From NCBI GenBank assembly GCA_029244465.1, contig JAQWQN010000242.1:1-23399 (forward strand): a stretch of DNA of 23,399 nucleotides, written 5' to 3'. Origin of the DNA: Pseudomonadales bacterium (lineage in GTDB: Bacteria; Pseudomonadota; Gammaproteobacteria; Pseudomonadales; Azotimanducaceae). This document shows positions 8,014-16,375 of this stretch, one piece after another (the first letter of the stretch is position 1; each line of letters opens with the position of its first letter). The notes beneath the pieces are model-generated. The model saw nothing but the letters and a program-made list of their open reading frames with translations. It was not told where the DNA came from and searched no databases. The position numbers were made by a program, and so were the translations under genes.

Positions 8014-8241
8014 ATGCAGGAAACAATTGTACAGAGAGTCTCTGATGGCTTTCCCGGTGCCTCGATCACGGTCGAACTCGACGGTAACCGAGCGACGATT
8101 GCAGTGACTAGTGACGTCTTTGTTGGCCTGTCGCGAGTTAAGAAACAACAAGCGGTCTACGCGTGCATCCAAGACCTTATTGCCGACGGATCGTTGCACG
8201 CGGTTACGATAAAGGCGCAAGGGCCAACCTCGGTTGGATAA
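8014..8241 (+). CDS. ibaG: BolA-family protein IbaG
   Basis: IbaG is a small BolA-family protein that, in E. coli, partners with monothiol glutaredoxins in iron-sulfur chemistry and affects acid tolerance. The 75-residue product has the BolA pattern: an N-terminal helix (ETIVQRVSDGFPGA), strands (SITVELDGNRATIAVTSDVF), the FVGLSRVKKQQAVYA helix with the VKKQQ loop, and an LHAVTIKAQGP ending with the conserved C-terminal histidine. It lies between mlaB and murA, the classic position. Its last eight bases overlap the murA TTG start, so murA is probably translated by coupling. Confidence 0.92.
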   Translation: MQETIVQRVSDGFPGASITVELDGNRATIAVTSDVFVGLSRVKKQQAVYACIQDLIADGSLHAVTIKAQGPTSVG

Positions 8242-9496
8242 ACTCAGTATTACGGGTGGGCAGACGTTGTCGGGAAGGCTGCGGATATCCGGAGCAAAGA
8301 ACTCGACCCTGCCGATTCTCGCAGGCACGTTGTTAGCAAAAGAACCGGTGCTGGTAGGTAATGCACCCCACCTTCATGACGTCACCACGATGATCGAACT
8401 GTTGGGGCATCTTGGTGCCGACGTTGTTATCGATGAAAAACTCAACGTCGAGGTATCGGCCAAGGATTTGTGTCGACTGCGCGCACCCTATGAGTTGGTC
8501 AAAACAATGCGTGCGTCATTCTTAGTACTAGGACCGATGGTGGCGCGTTACGGCCAGGCCGAGGTATCGCTGCCTGGTGGATGTGCAATTGGTTCGCGTC
8601 CCGTAGATCAGCACCTAAAAGGACTGGAGGCGCTGGGTGCGAAAGTTATTGTCGAAGATGGATATGTAAAAGCCGAAGCGCCAAACGGCTTATCCGGTGC
8701 AGATGTCTTTATGGATATAGTGACGGTAGGCGGCACCGAGAATTTGATGATGGCGGCGTGCCTCGCAACTGGTGAGACACGCCTCCACAATTGCGCGCGC
8801 GAGCCCGAAATTGTCGACCTTGGGGATTTTCTGAACACCCTGGGTGCGCAGGTGGCGGGTCACGGCACATCCACGATCACGATCATGGGTGTCCCTGAAC
8901 TCAAAGGCGGTGCCTATCGAGTCATGCCCGATCGAGTCGAAGCGGGTACCTATCTCATCGCGGCGGCGGCAACCGGTGGCGAAGTTGTTCTGATGGGTGC
9001 CGACCGGCATACGCTTGGTTCCGTGCTAGAAAAGTTGCAGATGGCTGGCGCAGATATCAGCAGTGACGATGATCACATTAGACTGACTATGTCTGAGAAA
9101 CGCCCCCAGGCGGTGGACATAGAAACTTCTCCTTATCCAGGATTTCCTACTGACATGCAGGCGCAATTCATGGCGATCAATGCAGTGGCGGATGGGACAT
9201 CAACGATTCGTGAGAACATTTTTGAAAACCGGTTTATGCATGTACAAGAAATGAACCGACTTGGCGCGAACATCGAACTCCATGGACACTCTATGGCGGT
9301 TGTTCATGGCGTCGATAACCTTAGAGCAGCGCCCGTAATGGCAACAGATTTGCGCGCGTCGTCCAGTCTCGTGATCGCAGCTTTAGTCGCTGAAGGGACC
9401 ACCGTGATTGACCGCATCTACCACATTGATCGTGGCTACGAGACGATTGAAGAAAAGCTACAGCAACTTGGTGGCTCGGTGCAGCGCATTCGCTAG
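8234..9496 (+). CDS. murA: UDP-N-acetylglucosamine 1-carboxyvinyltransferase MurA
   Basis: MurA transfers enolpyruvate from PEP to UDP-GlcNAc, the first committed step of peptidoglycan synthesis in the cytoplasm. The 420-residue protein equals the family length. It has the substrate-binding lysine in GAKN (K22), the PEP-reactive cysteine in GGCAIGSRPVDQHL (C117, so the fosfomycin-sensitive type), and the general base region FPTDMQAQ (D307). ASSSLVIAALVAEGTT and DRGYETIEEKL mark the C-terminal end. It starts with TTG at 8234, inside the end of ibaG. No ATG or GTG would keep the conserved SITGGQTLSG strand, so TTG is the best start. It ends the mla-ibaG-murA run. Confidence 0.97.
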   Translation: MDKLSITGGQTLSGRLRISGAKNSTLPILAGTLLAKEPVLVGNAPHLHDVTTMIELLGHLGADVVIDEKLNVEVSAKDLCRLRAPYELVKTMRASFLVLGPMVARYGQAEVSLPGGCAIGSRPVDQHLKGLEALGAKVIVEDGYVKAEAPNGLSGADVFMDIVTVGGTENLMMAACLATGETRLHNCAREPEIVDLGDFLNTLGAQVAGHGTSTITIMGVPELKGGAYRVMPDRVEAGTYLIAAAATGGEVVLMGADRHTLGSVLEKLQMAGADISSDDDHIRLTMSEKRPQAVDIETSPYPGFPTDMQAQFMAINAVADGTSTIRENIFENRFMHVQEMNRLGANIELHGHSMAVVHGVDNLRAAPVMATDLRASSSLVIAALVAEGTTVIDRIYHIDRGYETIEEKLQQLGGSVQRIR

Positions 9497-9564
9497 CGCC
9501 TCTTTACAGCCGGTACCCGGATTTGTACATTCCGGTAGTTGATTGGGGACGCAAGGAAGAAGGT

Positions 9565-10023
9565 ATGATCAGATCGAATCAGGTTGGTCGGTGGTTGTGG
9601 GTCTTTTGTGCCTCGAGTCTATTTCTAGCCGCACCGTCGACATACAGTCACCATGCGTTTTCATCTGAGTTTGATGCAGATCGTCCTTTTCGAGTGCAAG
9701 GCACGATCGTACGGGTCGAGTGGATTAATCCACATAGTTGGGTGCATGTCGATGTCGTCGATGAGGCTGACACGATCGTGCCTTGGATGATGGAAGGAGG
9801 CACCCCGAACGCGCTCTTGCGTGGAGGACTTACGCGGACAGTGCTTAAGGTCGGTACCGAAGTGATTGTTCGTGGTTACCAGAGCAAAGATCCAGACTGT
9901 ATCCCTAAGTGCAGAGGTAGCGGTCGGGATATTACGTTTATAGACGGACGACAGATTTTTATGGGTTCTTCGGGCACCGGGGCGCCGAAGGATGGGGCAG
10001 ATCCAAGCGAGGGTGGCAGATAG
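9565..10023 (+). CDS. Exported DUF6152-type protein
   Basis: This is a periplasmic protein of unknown function. From the ATG at 9565, which has a strong AAGGAAGAAGG upstream, it is 152 residues. The signal peptide is RWLWVFCASSLFLAAPSTYS, followed at once by SHHAFSSEFDADRP, then GTIVRVEWINPHSWVHVDV. The paired His (H29, H30), the F-D spacing and the W-x-N-P-H motif (H57) are the marks I recall for DUF6152. A CIPKC pair (C112, C116) and RGYQSKDP lie in the second half, and the tail is Gly/Asp-rich and probably disordered. The His and Cys pattern could bind a metal or ligand, but this is inference. It leads a three-gene insert, and its TAG is directly followed by the next ATG. A start at 9523 is less likely because it hides the signal peptide. 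Confidence 0.8.
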   Translation: MIRSNQVGRWLWVFCASSLFLAAPSTYSHHAFSSEFDADRPFRVQGTIVRVEWINPHSWVHVDVVDEADTIVPWMMEGGTPNALLRGGLTRTVLKVGTEVIVRGYQSKDPDCIPKCRGSGRDITFIDGRQIFMGSSGTGAPKDGADPSEGGR

Positions 10024-10920
10024 ATGTTTCTGCAAGAAACGGGCGCCGATCCCGTCAAACTTGAAATCGAGGACACAGGCCGCGCTGATAGAGGGTGGGT
10101 CAGAGCCGTTATTTTAGCGGGGTTGGTCAGTCTTTCCGGTTGCGGAGCAACTGCCGTTGCCCCAATCGATGCAGACCCTGAACAAAGACAGAGGGTGGAC
10201 CTGAATGGGCTCTGGCAAGCCGTTGGCACGGCGCATTGGAATCTTGAAGGTGGTCACGCGATCAAAGGACCAGCGACGATCGTGCTTGGCGCTTTGGGTG
10301 GTATTCCTGCAGGGCAAAGCTATGTCGTTGATGGTCCAATCCCTTATAAAAAGGAAGCGGCGGCAAAGCGAGCTGAGTATCGTGCTGCTTGGAATGAGTG
10401 GGATCCCGTCGTGAAGTGCTTTATTCCAGGGATACCGAGACAGACTTATATGCCGCTGCCGTTTCATATCGTGCAGTCCGAAAACAAAGTGTTTGTTGCT
10501 TACGAATGGGGCAGCAATAGTCGCATTATTCACTTGGATAGACCCAATACACGTGCAGAGTTGCCATCGTGGATGGGGTATTCCGTTGGTCGCTGGGAAG
10601 GCGATACGTTGGTTGTTGAAGTCACGGATCAAATGCCGGATACGTGGCTTGATGCAACTGGAACCTGGCATGGTGAAGCGCTCAAGGTCACCGAGCGATA
10701 CACTATGCGCGGCCTGGATCACATTGATTACGAAGTGACAATCGAAGATGCCGAGGTATTTAGTCGTCCGTGGACAATTAAGATGCCGCTTTATCGTCGC
10801 GTTGAAGCGGGTGCTCGGTTACTTGAATACAAATGTGTGCCCATGGCGGAGGATGCTGTTTATGGGCATCTGCGCCGCGGCGCCAATATGTCAGAGCCTA
10901 CCGTAAAGAATTTGTTCTAA
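10024..10920 (+). CDS. Putative lipoprotein of unknown function, related to the next gene
   Basis: The 298-residue protein has a lipoprotein signal (RAVILAGLVSLSGC, lipidated Cys at 40) after an unusually long 23-residue charged leader. I know no named function. After DLNGLWQ (59-65) it shows KCFIPGIP (C132), IVQS (149-152), GYSVGRWEGDTLVVEV (185-200), ERY (224-226), TIED (239-242), RPW (248-250) and EYKC (C271). The block from GYS to PW recurs in the next gene and, as I recall, in many unnamed exported proteins of Acidobacteria and Gammaproteobacteria. C132 and C271 are matched in the neighbour and could form a disulfide. The ATG directly follows the stop of the DUF6152 gene, so the two are co-translated. 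Membrane attachment is inferred from the lipobox only. Confidence 0.75.
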   Translation: MFLQETGADPVKLEIEDTGRADRGWVRAVILAGLVSLSGCGATAVAPIDADPEQRQRVDLNGLWQAVGTAHWNLEGGHAIKGPATIVLGALGGIPAGQSYVVDGPIPYKKEAAAKRAEYRAAWNEWDPVVKCFIPGIPRQTYMPLPFHIVQSENKVFVAYEWGSNSRIIHLDRPNTRAELPSWMGYSVGRWEGDTLVVEVTDQMPDTWLDATGTWHGEALKVTERYTMRGLDHIDYEVTIEDAEVFSRPWTIKMPLYRRVEAGARLLEYKCVPMAEDAVYGHLRRGANMSEPTVKNLF

Positions 10921-10930
10921 GGAGACATTC

Positions 10931-11956
10931 ATGATCCGAGCAAGCATCGCAATTAGTGCTGTGGCGCTGTTTTTTGTCGCGGCCCTGATCTCGAGCCCGG
11001 CCGCGTCGGCCGAGGTGCCAATGACAACGTGGGGTAAACCGAGCCTAGATGGCACTTGGGATTTTAAATCAGCCACACCGCTCAGCCGACCTGAGCGATG
11101 GAAGGATCAAGAATTCTTGACTGAGACAGAGGTTGCTGAATATGAAAAAGCCATCCGAGAAGGACGGGCAGCACGTCTAGCAACAGAAGGCGAAGTTCGT
11201 GAAGGTCTAGACGGCCAAGCGGACGTGGATGTTGGCTACAACTCCGGTTTCCTGGAATTGGGTTCAAAGTTAGACGCCAGCTTACGAACCTCCCTGATCG
11301 TGGACCCCCCGGGTGGTCAGATGCCTGCGATGAAGACCCGCGCCCGGGAGCGCAATAAGCCCTACTACGAGATGCAGACGCAGTCCCCTGCTGGACCGGA
11401 AATGAGGAACTTAACTGATCGATGTCTCATTGGTTTCAATAACAATCCGATGCGATCCGGTGCCTATAATAATATTATGCAGATTGTGCAGTCGCAGTCA
11501 CATGTCGCGATACAGGTCGAAATGGTCAACGACCACCGGATCGTGCCTACGAACAGTACAAGCGTCAACACGGTAGGAATTCCTGCGAGTACGCGATTTT
11601 GGAAAGGTTACTCATCCGGCAATTGGGATGGTGATACCTTTGTCGTAACAACGACAAATTTCAAACAGTTTGCAGCACCGTTTGGGACGGGTGCTGCTGC
11701 CGTACTGACAGAGCGGTTTACCCGGTTGGATGAAAATACGCTCGAGTACGAATACACGATTGAAGACCCAGAGACCTACGATGTTCCGTGGACTGCACGC
11801 CAGCAAATGCGCCGGACGAACGACGATGTCTATGAGTATGCTTGCCATGAGGGCAACTACTCCATGCCGTTGGTGCTGCGAGCGGCTCGTAAGTTGGAGA
11901 AAGAAGGCAAAACCGATAAAACTTGGCTGCCTAGCTGGTACAAGCGTCGAGGCTAA
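10931..11956 (+). CDS. Exported protein of unknown function, related to the upstream lipoprotein
   Basis: The 341-residue protein begins with a clear signal peptide (SIAISAVALFFVAALISSPA, cleavage near ASA at 25-27). GTWDF (41-45), a charged helical segment (EFLTETEVAEYEKAIREGRA) and RTSLIVDPPGGQMPAM (119-134) follow. Then come RCLIG (C165), IVQS (185-188), GYSSGNWDGDTFVV (226-239), ERF (261-263), TIEDP (276-280), PW (286-287) and EYAC (C305). The last seven elements occur in the same order in the lipoprotein upstream. The ATG has an excellent AAGGAGA site and lies 10 bases after the upstream stop, so the three genes form an operon. Function is unknown; the beta-rich pattern would fit an extracytoplasmic ligand-binding fold, but that is a guess. 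Confidence 0.75.
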   Translation: MIRASIAISAVALFFVAALISSPAASAEVPMTTWGKPSLDGTWDFKSATPLSRPERWKDQEFLTETEVAEYEKAIREGRAARLATEGEVREGLDGQADVDVGYNSGFLELGSKLDASLRTSLIVDPPGGQMPAMKTRARERNKPYYEMQTQSPAGPEMRNLTDRCLIGFNNNPMRSGAYNNIMQIVQSQSHVAIQVEMVNDHRIVPTNSTSVNTVGIPASTRFWKGYSSGNWDGDTFVVTTTNFKQFAAPFGTGAAAVLTERFTRLDENTLEYEYTIEDPETYDVPWTARQQMRRTNDDVYEYACHEGNYSMPLVLRAARKLEKEGKTDKTWLPSWYKRRG

Positions 11957-12092
11957 GCCCCGCGTGGCTAGGATTAGGTTGGTCGACTGGAGATCGGCGG
12001 ATTCTGGCGGTAGGATGCGCGCGCTGTAGGCAGGTCAGAAGCAGGTTTTTTGGCTCTTTGAGGTAACTAATGCGTCACGCACCGAGGATATC

Positions 12093-12743
12093 GTGGGACT
12101 AGTCATTGCGCTCAATAAAGGTCGTATACTCAAGGAGTGCTTACCACTTCTATCGGCATGTGGCATCGAACCCGATGAAGATCCCGACAAATCACGCAAA
12201 TTGGTCTTTGCTAGCCGTACGGGCGGGCACAAAATAATCATCACTCGTAGTGCTGACGTGCCAACGTATGTCGAACATGGTGTCGCCGATGTTGGTGTCA
12301 CCGGTAAAGATACTATGTTGGAATACGGCGAGGGCATGGGGTTCTACGAACTCCTGGATCTGAAGATTGGGCAATGCCGGATGATGACAGCTGGCCCTAA
12401 AGGCCTGCCAGAGCCAGGTGGTGTGCTTCGGGTTGCTTCGAAGTTCACAAACATCACGCGCCGTTATTACCAGAAGGAAGGTAGGCAGGTTGCACTCATA
12501 AAACTTTCGGGGGCGATGGAGATCGCGCCGCTCTTAGGACTTGCCGATACAATCGTGGATATTGTCGATACTGGAAATACGCTGATTGCGAATGGCCTGG
12601 AAGCCCGAGCTACGATATGTGATATCAGCACTCGGTTGATTGTCAATCGAGCCTCGATGAAAACTAAGTTTGAATCGGTTCAGTCTCTGGTCTCTCAACT
12701 TAGTGGTGTTGTTGCTAGCAATGACGCGGCGCGAAGCGAGTAG
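12093..12743 (+). CDS. hisG: ATP phosphoribosyltransferase, short form HisG
   Basis: HisG joins ATP and PRPP to give phosphoribosyl-ATP, the first step of histidine synthesis. The 216-residue product is the short form, which lacks the C-terminal ACT-like regulatory domain. In organisms with the short form, a HisZ subunit supplies activity and feedback control, so a hisZ gene is expected elsewhere. It shows ALNKGRI, ADVGVTGKD (65-73) and the PRPP loop DIVDTGNTLIANGLE (156-170). The start is GTG at 12093, with GAGG seven bases upstream. The ATG at 12070 is out of frame and soon hits a stop. The gene overlaps hisD by 23 bases if hisD starts at 12721. It is separated from murA by the accessory insert. 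Confidence 0.94.
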   Translation: MGLVIALNKGRILKECLPLLSACGIEPDEDPDKSRKLVFASRTGGHKIIITRSADVPTYVEHGVADVGVTGKDTMLEYGEGMGFYELLDLKIGQCRMMTAGPKGLPEPGGVLRVASKFTNITRRYYQKEGRQVALIKLSGAMEIAPLLGLADTIVDIVDTGNTLIANGLEARATICDISTRLIVNRASMKTKFESVQSLVSQLSGVVASNDAARSE

Positions 12744-14070
12744 ACCCTTGCTCGATCTTAAGCGGCTCACAACGTTAGATCATGACTTTAACAGCGAATT
12801 GGAGAAGCTCCTTCACTGGGACACGAGTGAGAATAATGACGTCGAGCGCGTTGCCCGTGAGGTGATTGCAGAGATTCGAAGCCGTGGAGATCAAGCGTTG
12901 CTCGAGTATACGAGAGACTTTGATCGGCTGTCCGTGGCGTCAGCTGCTGAACTTGAATTGTCGATGGAGGAATGTTCTGCGGCTCTCGATCGCGTATCCG
13001 AGGTTCAGCGCTCCGCATTGCTTAAAGCGGCGGAACGCATTCGTGTTTATCACCAACATCAACAAGAACGTTCGTGGTCATTTAAAGACGAGTTTGGCAA
13101 TGAGCTTGGTCAGCGAATAACTGCGTTAGATCGTGTAGGGGTCTATGTTCCGGGTGGTCAAGCGTCCTATCCGTCAAGCGTTCTGATGACCCTCATACCT
13201 GCGAAGGTCGCGGGTGTGCAGGAACTTGTTGTTGCGCAACCAACACCAGCTGGTGTGCGAAACGACATGGTTCTCGCAGCGCTTGCTATTGCTGGAGCCG
13301 ACCGGGTCTTCACCGTGGGTGGCGCTCAGGCGATAGCTGCCCTGGCGTATGGTACCGAGACCGTGCCGCGAGTTGATAAAATCGTAGGGCCAGGGGGTGC
13401 TTTCGTTGCCGCTGCGAAACGCCTCGTGTTTGGACAGGTTGGAATAGACCTTATCGCGGGACCGAGCGAAGTGTTGGTCATTGCCGATGGTACGACAGAT
13501 CCCGAATGGACGGCCTTAGACCTCTTTTCTCAAGCGGAGCACGACGCCGCGGCCCAAGCGATACTGTTGAGTTCTGATGAACACTTTACCGACGAAGTTG
13601 CTCGCGTGATGGACCGACTTTTGAACGCGCAACCGCGTGCTGAGATCATTAGGGCCTCGCTAGAAGGTAGGGGTGCTCTAATCCAGACCCAATCAATTGC
13701 GGAATCTGTCGAAATTGCAAATCGAGTTGCGCCCGAGCACCTAGAATTGCATTTGGCAGATGCAGAGCCTGTGGTACCAGATATTCGCCATGCGGGGGCG
13801 ATATTTTGTGGTCCTTATGCCGGAGAAACATTTGGCGACTACGTTGCCGGTCCGTCTCATGTGCTGCCAACCTTCGGTACGGCAAGGTTTGCTTCCCCCT
13901 TAGGGGTTTATGATTTTCAAAAGCGGAGCAGCATCATAAATATCACTGCGGAAGGGGCAGCGTCTCTCGCGGACGTGGTGCTACCGATTGCCGAAAGCGA
14001 AGGGTTGCACGCGCATGCGCGGGCAGCTGCCGTGCGTGCTCAAGATAGCAACAATTCGAAAAACCAGTAA
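12721..14070 (+). CDS. hisD: Histidinol dehydrogenase HisD
   Basis: HisD oxidises L-histidinol to histidine in two NAD-dependent steps, using a Zn2+ site. From ATG 12721 it is 449 residues. It shows GVYVPGGQASYPSSVLM, the VGGAQAIAALAYGTE and DKIVGPGGAFVAAAKRLVFG stretches, AGPSEVLVIAD, the zinc/catalytic SQAEHD (Q271, H274), GPSHVLPT, and a terminal SEGLHAH histidine. All the key residues are intact. The start is uncertain: an upstream ATG at 12670 lies well inside hisG and gives a hydrophobic, non-family leader, and a TTG at 12748 is a shorter alternative. It runs to within five bases of the convergent protease gene. hisC, which follows in Pseudomonas, is not here. Confidence 0.95.
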   Translation: MTRREASRPLLDLKRLTTLDHDFNSELEKLLHWDTSENNDVERVAREVIAEIRSRGDQALLEYTRDFDRLSVASAAELELSMEECSAALDRVSEVQRSALLKAAERIRVYHQHQQERSWSFKDEFGNELGQRITALDRVGVYVPGGQASYPSSVLMTLIPAKVAGVQELVVAQPTPAGVRNDMVLAALAIAGADRVFTVGGAQAIAALAYGTETVPRVDKIVGPGGAFVAAAKRLVFGQVGIDLIAGPSEVLVIADGTTDPEWTALDLFSQAEHDAAAQAILLSSDEHFTDEVARVMDRLLNAQPRAEIIRASLEGRGALIQTQSIAESVEIANRVAPEHLELHLADAEPVVPDIRHAGAIFCGPYAGETFGDYVAGPSHVLPTFGTARFASPLGVYDFQKRSSIINITAEGAASLADVVLPIAESEGLHAHARAAAVRAQDSNNSKNQ

Positions 14071-14075
14071 CGTAG

Positions 14076-15119
14076 TTAATTGAACGGGATTTCACTGGTG
14101 GTCGCAGTCGTGAGAAAATGCTGGCCGTTTCGGAGAATTTCTAGATTGAGCTCGGTGCCGGGTATTGCTTTAGCGATCAGATTGGCAGCGACTTCGTCGT
14201 CTGAAATGGAGATTTTATTGACGGTCTGAATAACATCGCCCGGCCGTAAGCCCGCTCGATGCGCAGGCCCGCCATCAACGACGCCATAGACCACCAATCC
14301 TATGTCGCCGTTTGAGAGCGTCATAGGATAACGTAGCGTGACACCTAACCATCCTCGGATGACGCGACCGTGGGTGATAATTTCTTCCATGACGTCCATT
14401 GCGATATCCGCCGGAATGGCAAAGCCAATGCCAACATTGCCACCATTGGATTCCCGATAAATCAGGGTGTTGATGCCAAGTAGACCGCCAGTATGGTCAA
14501 TCAACGCTCCGCCAGAGTTTCCCGGGCTGATGGCGGCATCGGTTTGGATGTAATCGACGTAAGGTGTGTTTGAAATTCGAGAGCGAGACAGGGCGCTTAT
14601 GATACCTTGTGAAACACTGTGACCAAGACCAAAAGGGTTGCCGATCGCTAAGGCCACATCACCAACACGAGCGTTTCGTTCTTCATCGTAAGGTATAACC
14701 GGTAGATCGCTGGCATCGACTTTGATCACGGCGAGATCGGTGCGGGTATCTGTACCAACGACGCGGGCGCTGACGTCTTGTCCATTGGCAAACATGACCC
14801 GAATTTCATCTGCGCCCTGAACGACATGGGCGTTAGTCAGAACGTAACCATCCCTTCGAACAATGACACCCGAACCGAGCGAAGACTGTACGCGTGAGCC
14901 AATGTTGCGACAGAAAGGCTGCATGACCGGTAGGTCGCACATGGTTCGAGTGCGCCGCAAGGTTTGAGTCGTGATGTTGACCACGGCGGGCGCGGCCGCT
15001 TCGACGGCATTGGCAAACCCAGGGCGGTCGGAGCCTGACAAGTTGAAAAGTACGATCGCGAGTCCAAGGAAGGCACCGACGACGGCAGGAATCATCACAA
15101 AGCGGGTTAGTTGGTTCAT
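14076..15119 (-). CDS. degS: DegS/AlgW-type membrane-anchored serine protease
   Basis: This is a trypsin-like HtrA-family protease with an N-terminal anchor (residues 8-27) and one PDZ domain (about 255-340). The 347-residue length and single PDZ place it with DegS/AlgW, which cut the anti-sigma factor (RseA or MucA) on sensing misfolded outer-membrane proteins, rather than with two-PDZ DegP. The triad is visible: H98 in TNAHVV, D128 in RTDLAVIKV, S202 in GNSGGAL. The PDZ shows RGWLGV and GPAHRAGLRPGDVI. The loop before the first strand holds CDLPVMQPFC (C61, C70), a possible periplasmic disulfide. It is convergent with hisD and divergent from zapE. AGGGA lies upstream of the ATG at 15119. 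Confidence 0.9.
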   Translation of the reverse strand: MNQLTRFVMIPAVVGAFLGLAIVLFNLSGSDRPGFANAVEAAAPAVVNITTQTLRRTRTMCDLPVMQPFCRNIGSRVQSSLGSGVIVRRDGYVLTNAHVVQGADEIRVMFANGQDVSARVVGTDTRTDLAVIKVDASDLPVIPYDEERNARVGDVALAIGNPFGLGHSVSQGIISALSRSRISNTPYVDYIQTDAAISPGNSGGALIDHTGGLLGINTLIYRESNGGNVGIGFAIPADIAMDVMEEIITHGRVIRGWLGVTLRYPMTLSNGDIGLVVYGVVDGGPAHRAGLRPGDVIQTVNKISISDDEVAANLIAKAIPGTELNLEILRNGQHFLTTATTSEIPFN

Positions 15120-15210
15120 GGTCTAAATCCCTAATTGGACAAGGGTTGGATAGTCGTTGGCATGTATAGGGTTTGCCTTACGCCATTCTAATCAGATAGA
15201 GTCCGGCGCC

Positions 15211-16317
15211 GTGTCACCACTAGCCCTTTATCAAGACAAACTTAAAGCAGGTGAGTTTCAGGAAGATGATGCTCAGGTGCAAGTGCTCGCGCGCCTGGAA
15301 GATCTGTTTTCTCGCTTCAATCAACGCCAACCGCGACCCTCGTTTGCCACAAAGCTGCGGCGCCTATTCGCGAGGGAAGAGAAAGAGGTCGTTAAAGGGC
15401 TTTATATTTGGGGTGGCGTTGGGCGTGGCAAGACCATGATGATGGATCTGTTTTACGATTGCCTCGCGCCAGAGCGACGCCTGCGAATGCACTTTCATCG
15501 CTTCATGAAGCGCGTCCACGATGGCTTAAAGCGATACTCGGGTACAGCTAATCCTTTGCAAAAAGTGGCCGCAGAATTTGCCGAAGAAACAGACATCCTC
15601 TGCTTTGATGAGTTTTTTGTCTCGGACATTGGTGATGCGATGATACTGGCTGAGCTTATGGAAGGGCTTTTTTCGCGGGGTGTGACCTTAGTCGCGACGT
15701 CCAATGTTGAGCCAGCAAATTTGTATGAGAATGGTTTGCAGCGGCGACGTTTTTTGCCCGCGATCGACCTCCTCTATGCGCATACTGAGGTTTATCACAT
15801 GCCCGATGGCATCGATTTTCGACTCCGCGCCCTTGAACAGGCGGAAATCTACCACTCCTCCTTGGATGGGCGAGCCGAAGAAAGCTTGTTGGCGAGCCTG
15901 CGCGCACTTGCTCCGCATGAACCGAAGGCAGATGTGACACTAACTATAGAGGGGCGGGACATCCGGGCGAGGTTTGAGTCTGATGATATTGTATGGTTTG
16001 AGTTCTCCGAGCTCTGCGAGGGACCGCGAAGCCAAAATGACTACATAGAGTTAGCGATGGTTTATCACGCTGTCTTTGTCAGTAATATTCCGGTTTTCGA
16101 TAGTCAAAAGGAAAATGCCGCCCGCCGCTTCATTAGTTTGGTCGATGAATTCTATGATCATGGCGTCAAGCTGATCGTCAGTGCCGCAGCGACGATTCCC
16201 GAGCTTTACCAAGGTGAGCGGTTACGATTTGAGTTTGATCGCACCGAGAGCCGCCTATTCGAGATGCAGTCAACCTCCTACCTGGGTGCGTCCCACCTTC
16301 GGGAAGTTGAATCCTAA
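15211..16317 (+). CDS. zapE: Cell division ATPase ZapE (AFG1/YhcM family)
   Basis: ZapE is an AFG1-type P-loop ATPase that, in E. coli, binds the Z-ring and matters for division under low oxygen or heat. From GTG 15211 the product is 368 residues, near the E. coli length. It has Walker A GGVGRGKT (68-75) followed by MMMDLFYDCL, the MHFHRFMKRVHDGL segment, Walker B ILCFDEFFV (about 129-137), the sensor-like TSNVEPANLYENGLQR and a C-terminal arginine-rich FEFDRTESRLFEM. A TTG at 15157 would add 18 residues and has AAGGG upstream, but the family N-terminus fits 15211 better (VSPLALYQDKLKAGEFQEDD). It runs divergent from the protease gene. Confidence 0.92.
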   Translation: MSPLALYQDKLKAGEFQEDDAQVQVLARLEDLFSRFNQRQPRPSFATKLRRLFAREEKEVVKGLYIWGGVGRGKTMMMDLFYDCLAPERRLRMHFHRFMKRVHDGLKRYSGTANPLQKVAAEFAEETDILCFDEFFVSDIGDAMILAELMEGLFSRGVTLVATSNVEPANLYENGLQRRRFLPAIDLLYAHTEVYHMPDGIDFRLRALEQAEIYHSSLDGRAEESLLASLRALAPHEPKADVTLTIEGRDIRARFESDDIVWFEFSELCEGPRSQNDYIELAMVYHAVFVSNIPVFDSQKENAARRFISLVDEFYDHGVKLIVSAAATIPELYQGERLRFEFDRTESRLFEMQSTSYLGASHLREVES

Positions 16318-16375
16318 TGGTGAAGTCAAAGCCGAAAGATAGGTTGACCTAATTAATTACGGAGAAATGCGGTTG

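Noticed and set aside
10114..10722. Long reading frame (202 codons) opposite the lipoprotein gene
   Set aside because: The sense strand has an export signal, ribosome site and conserved motifs shared with its neighbour; the antisense product has none.
12670..12720. N-terminal extension of hisD to 12670
   Set aside because: It would overlap hisG by 74 bases and give a hydrophobic leader foreign to a cytoplasmic enzyme.
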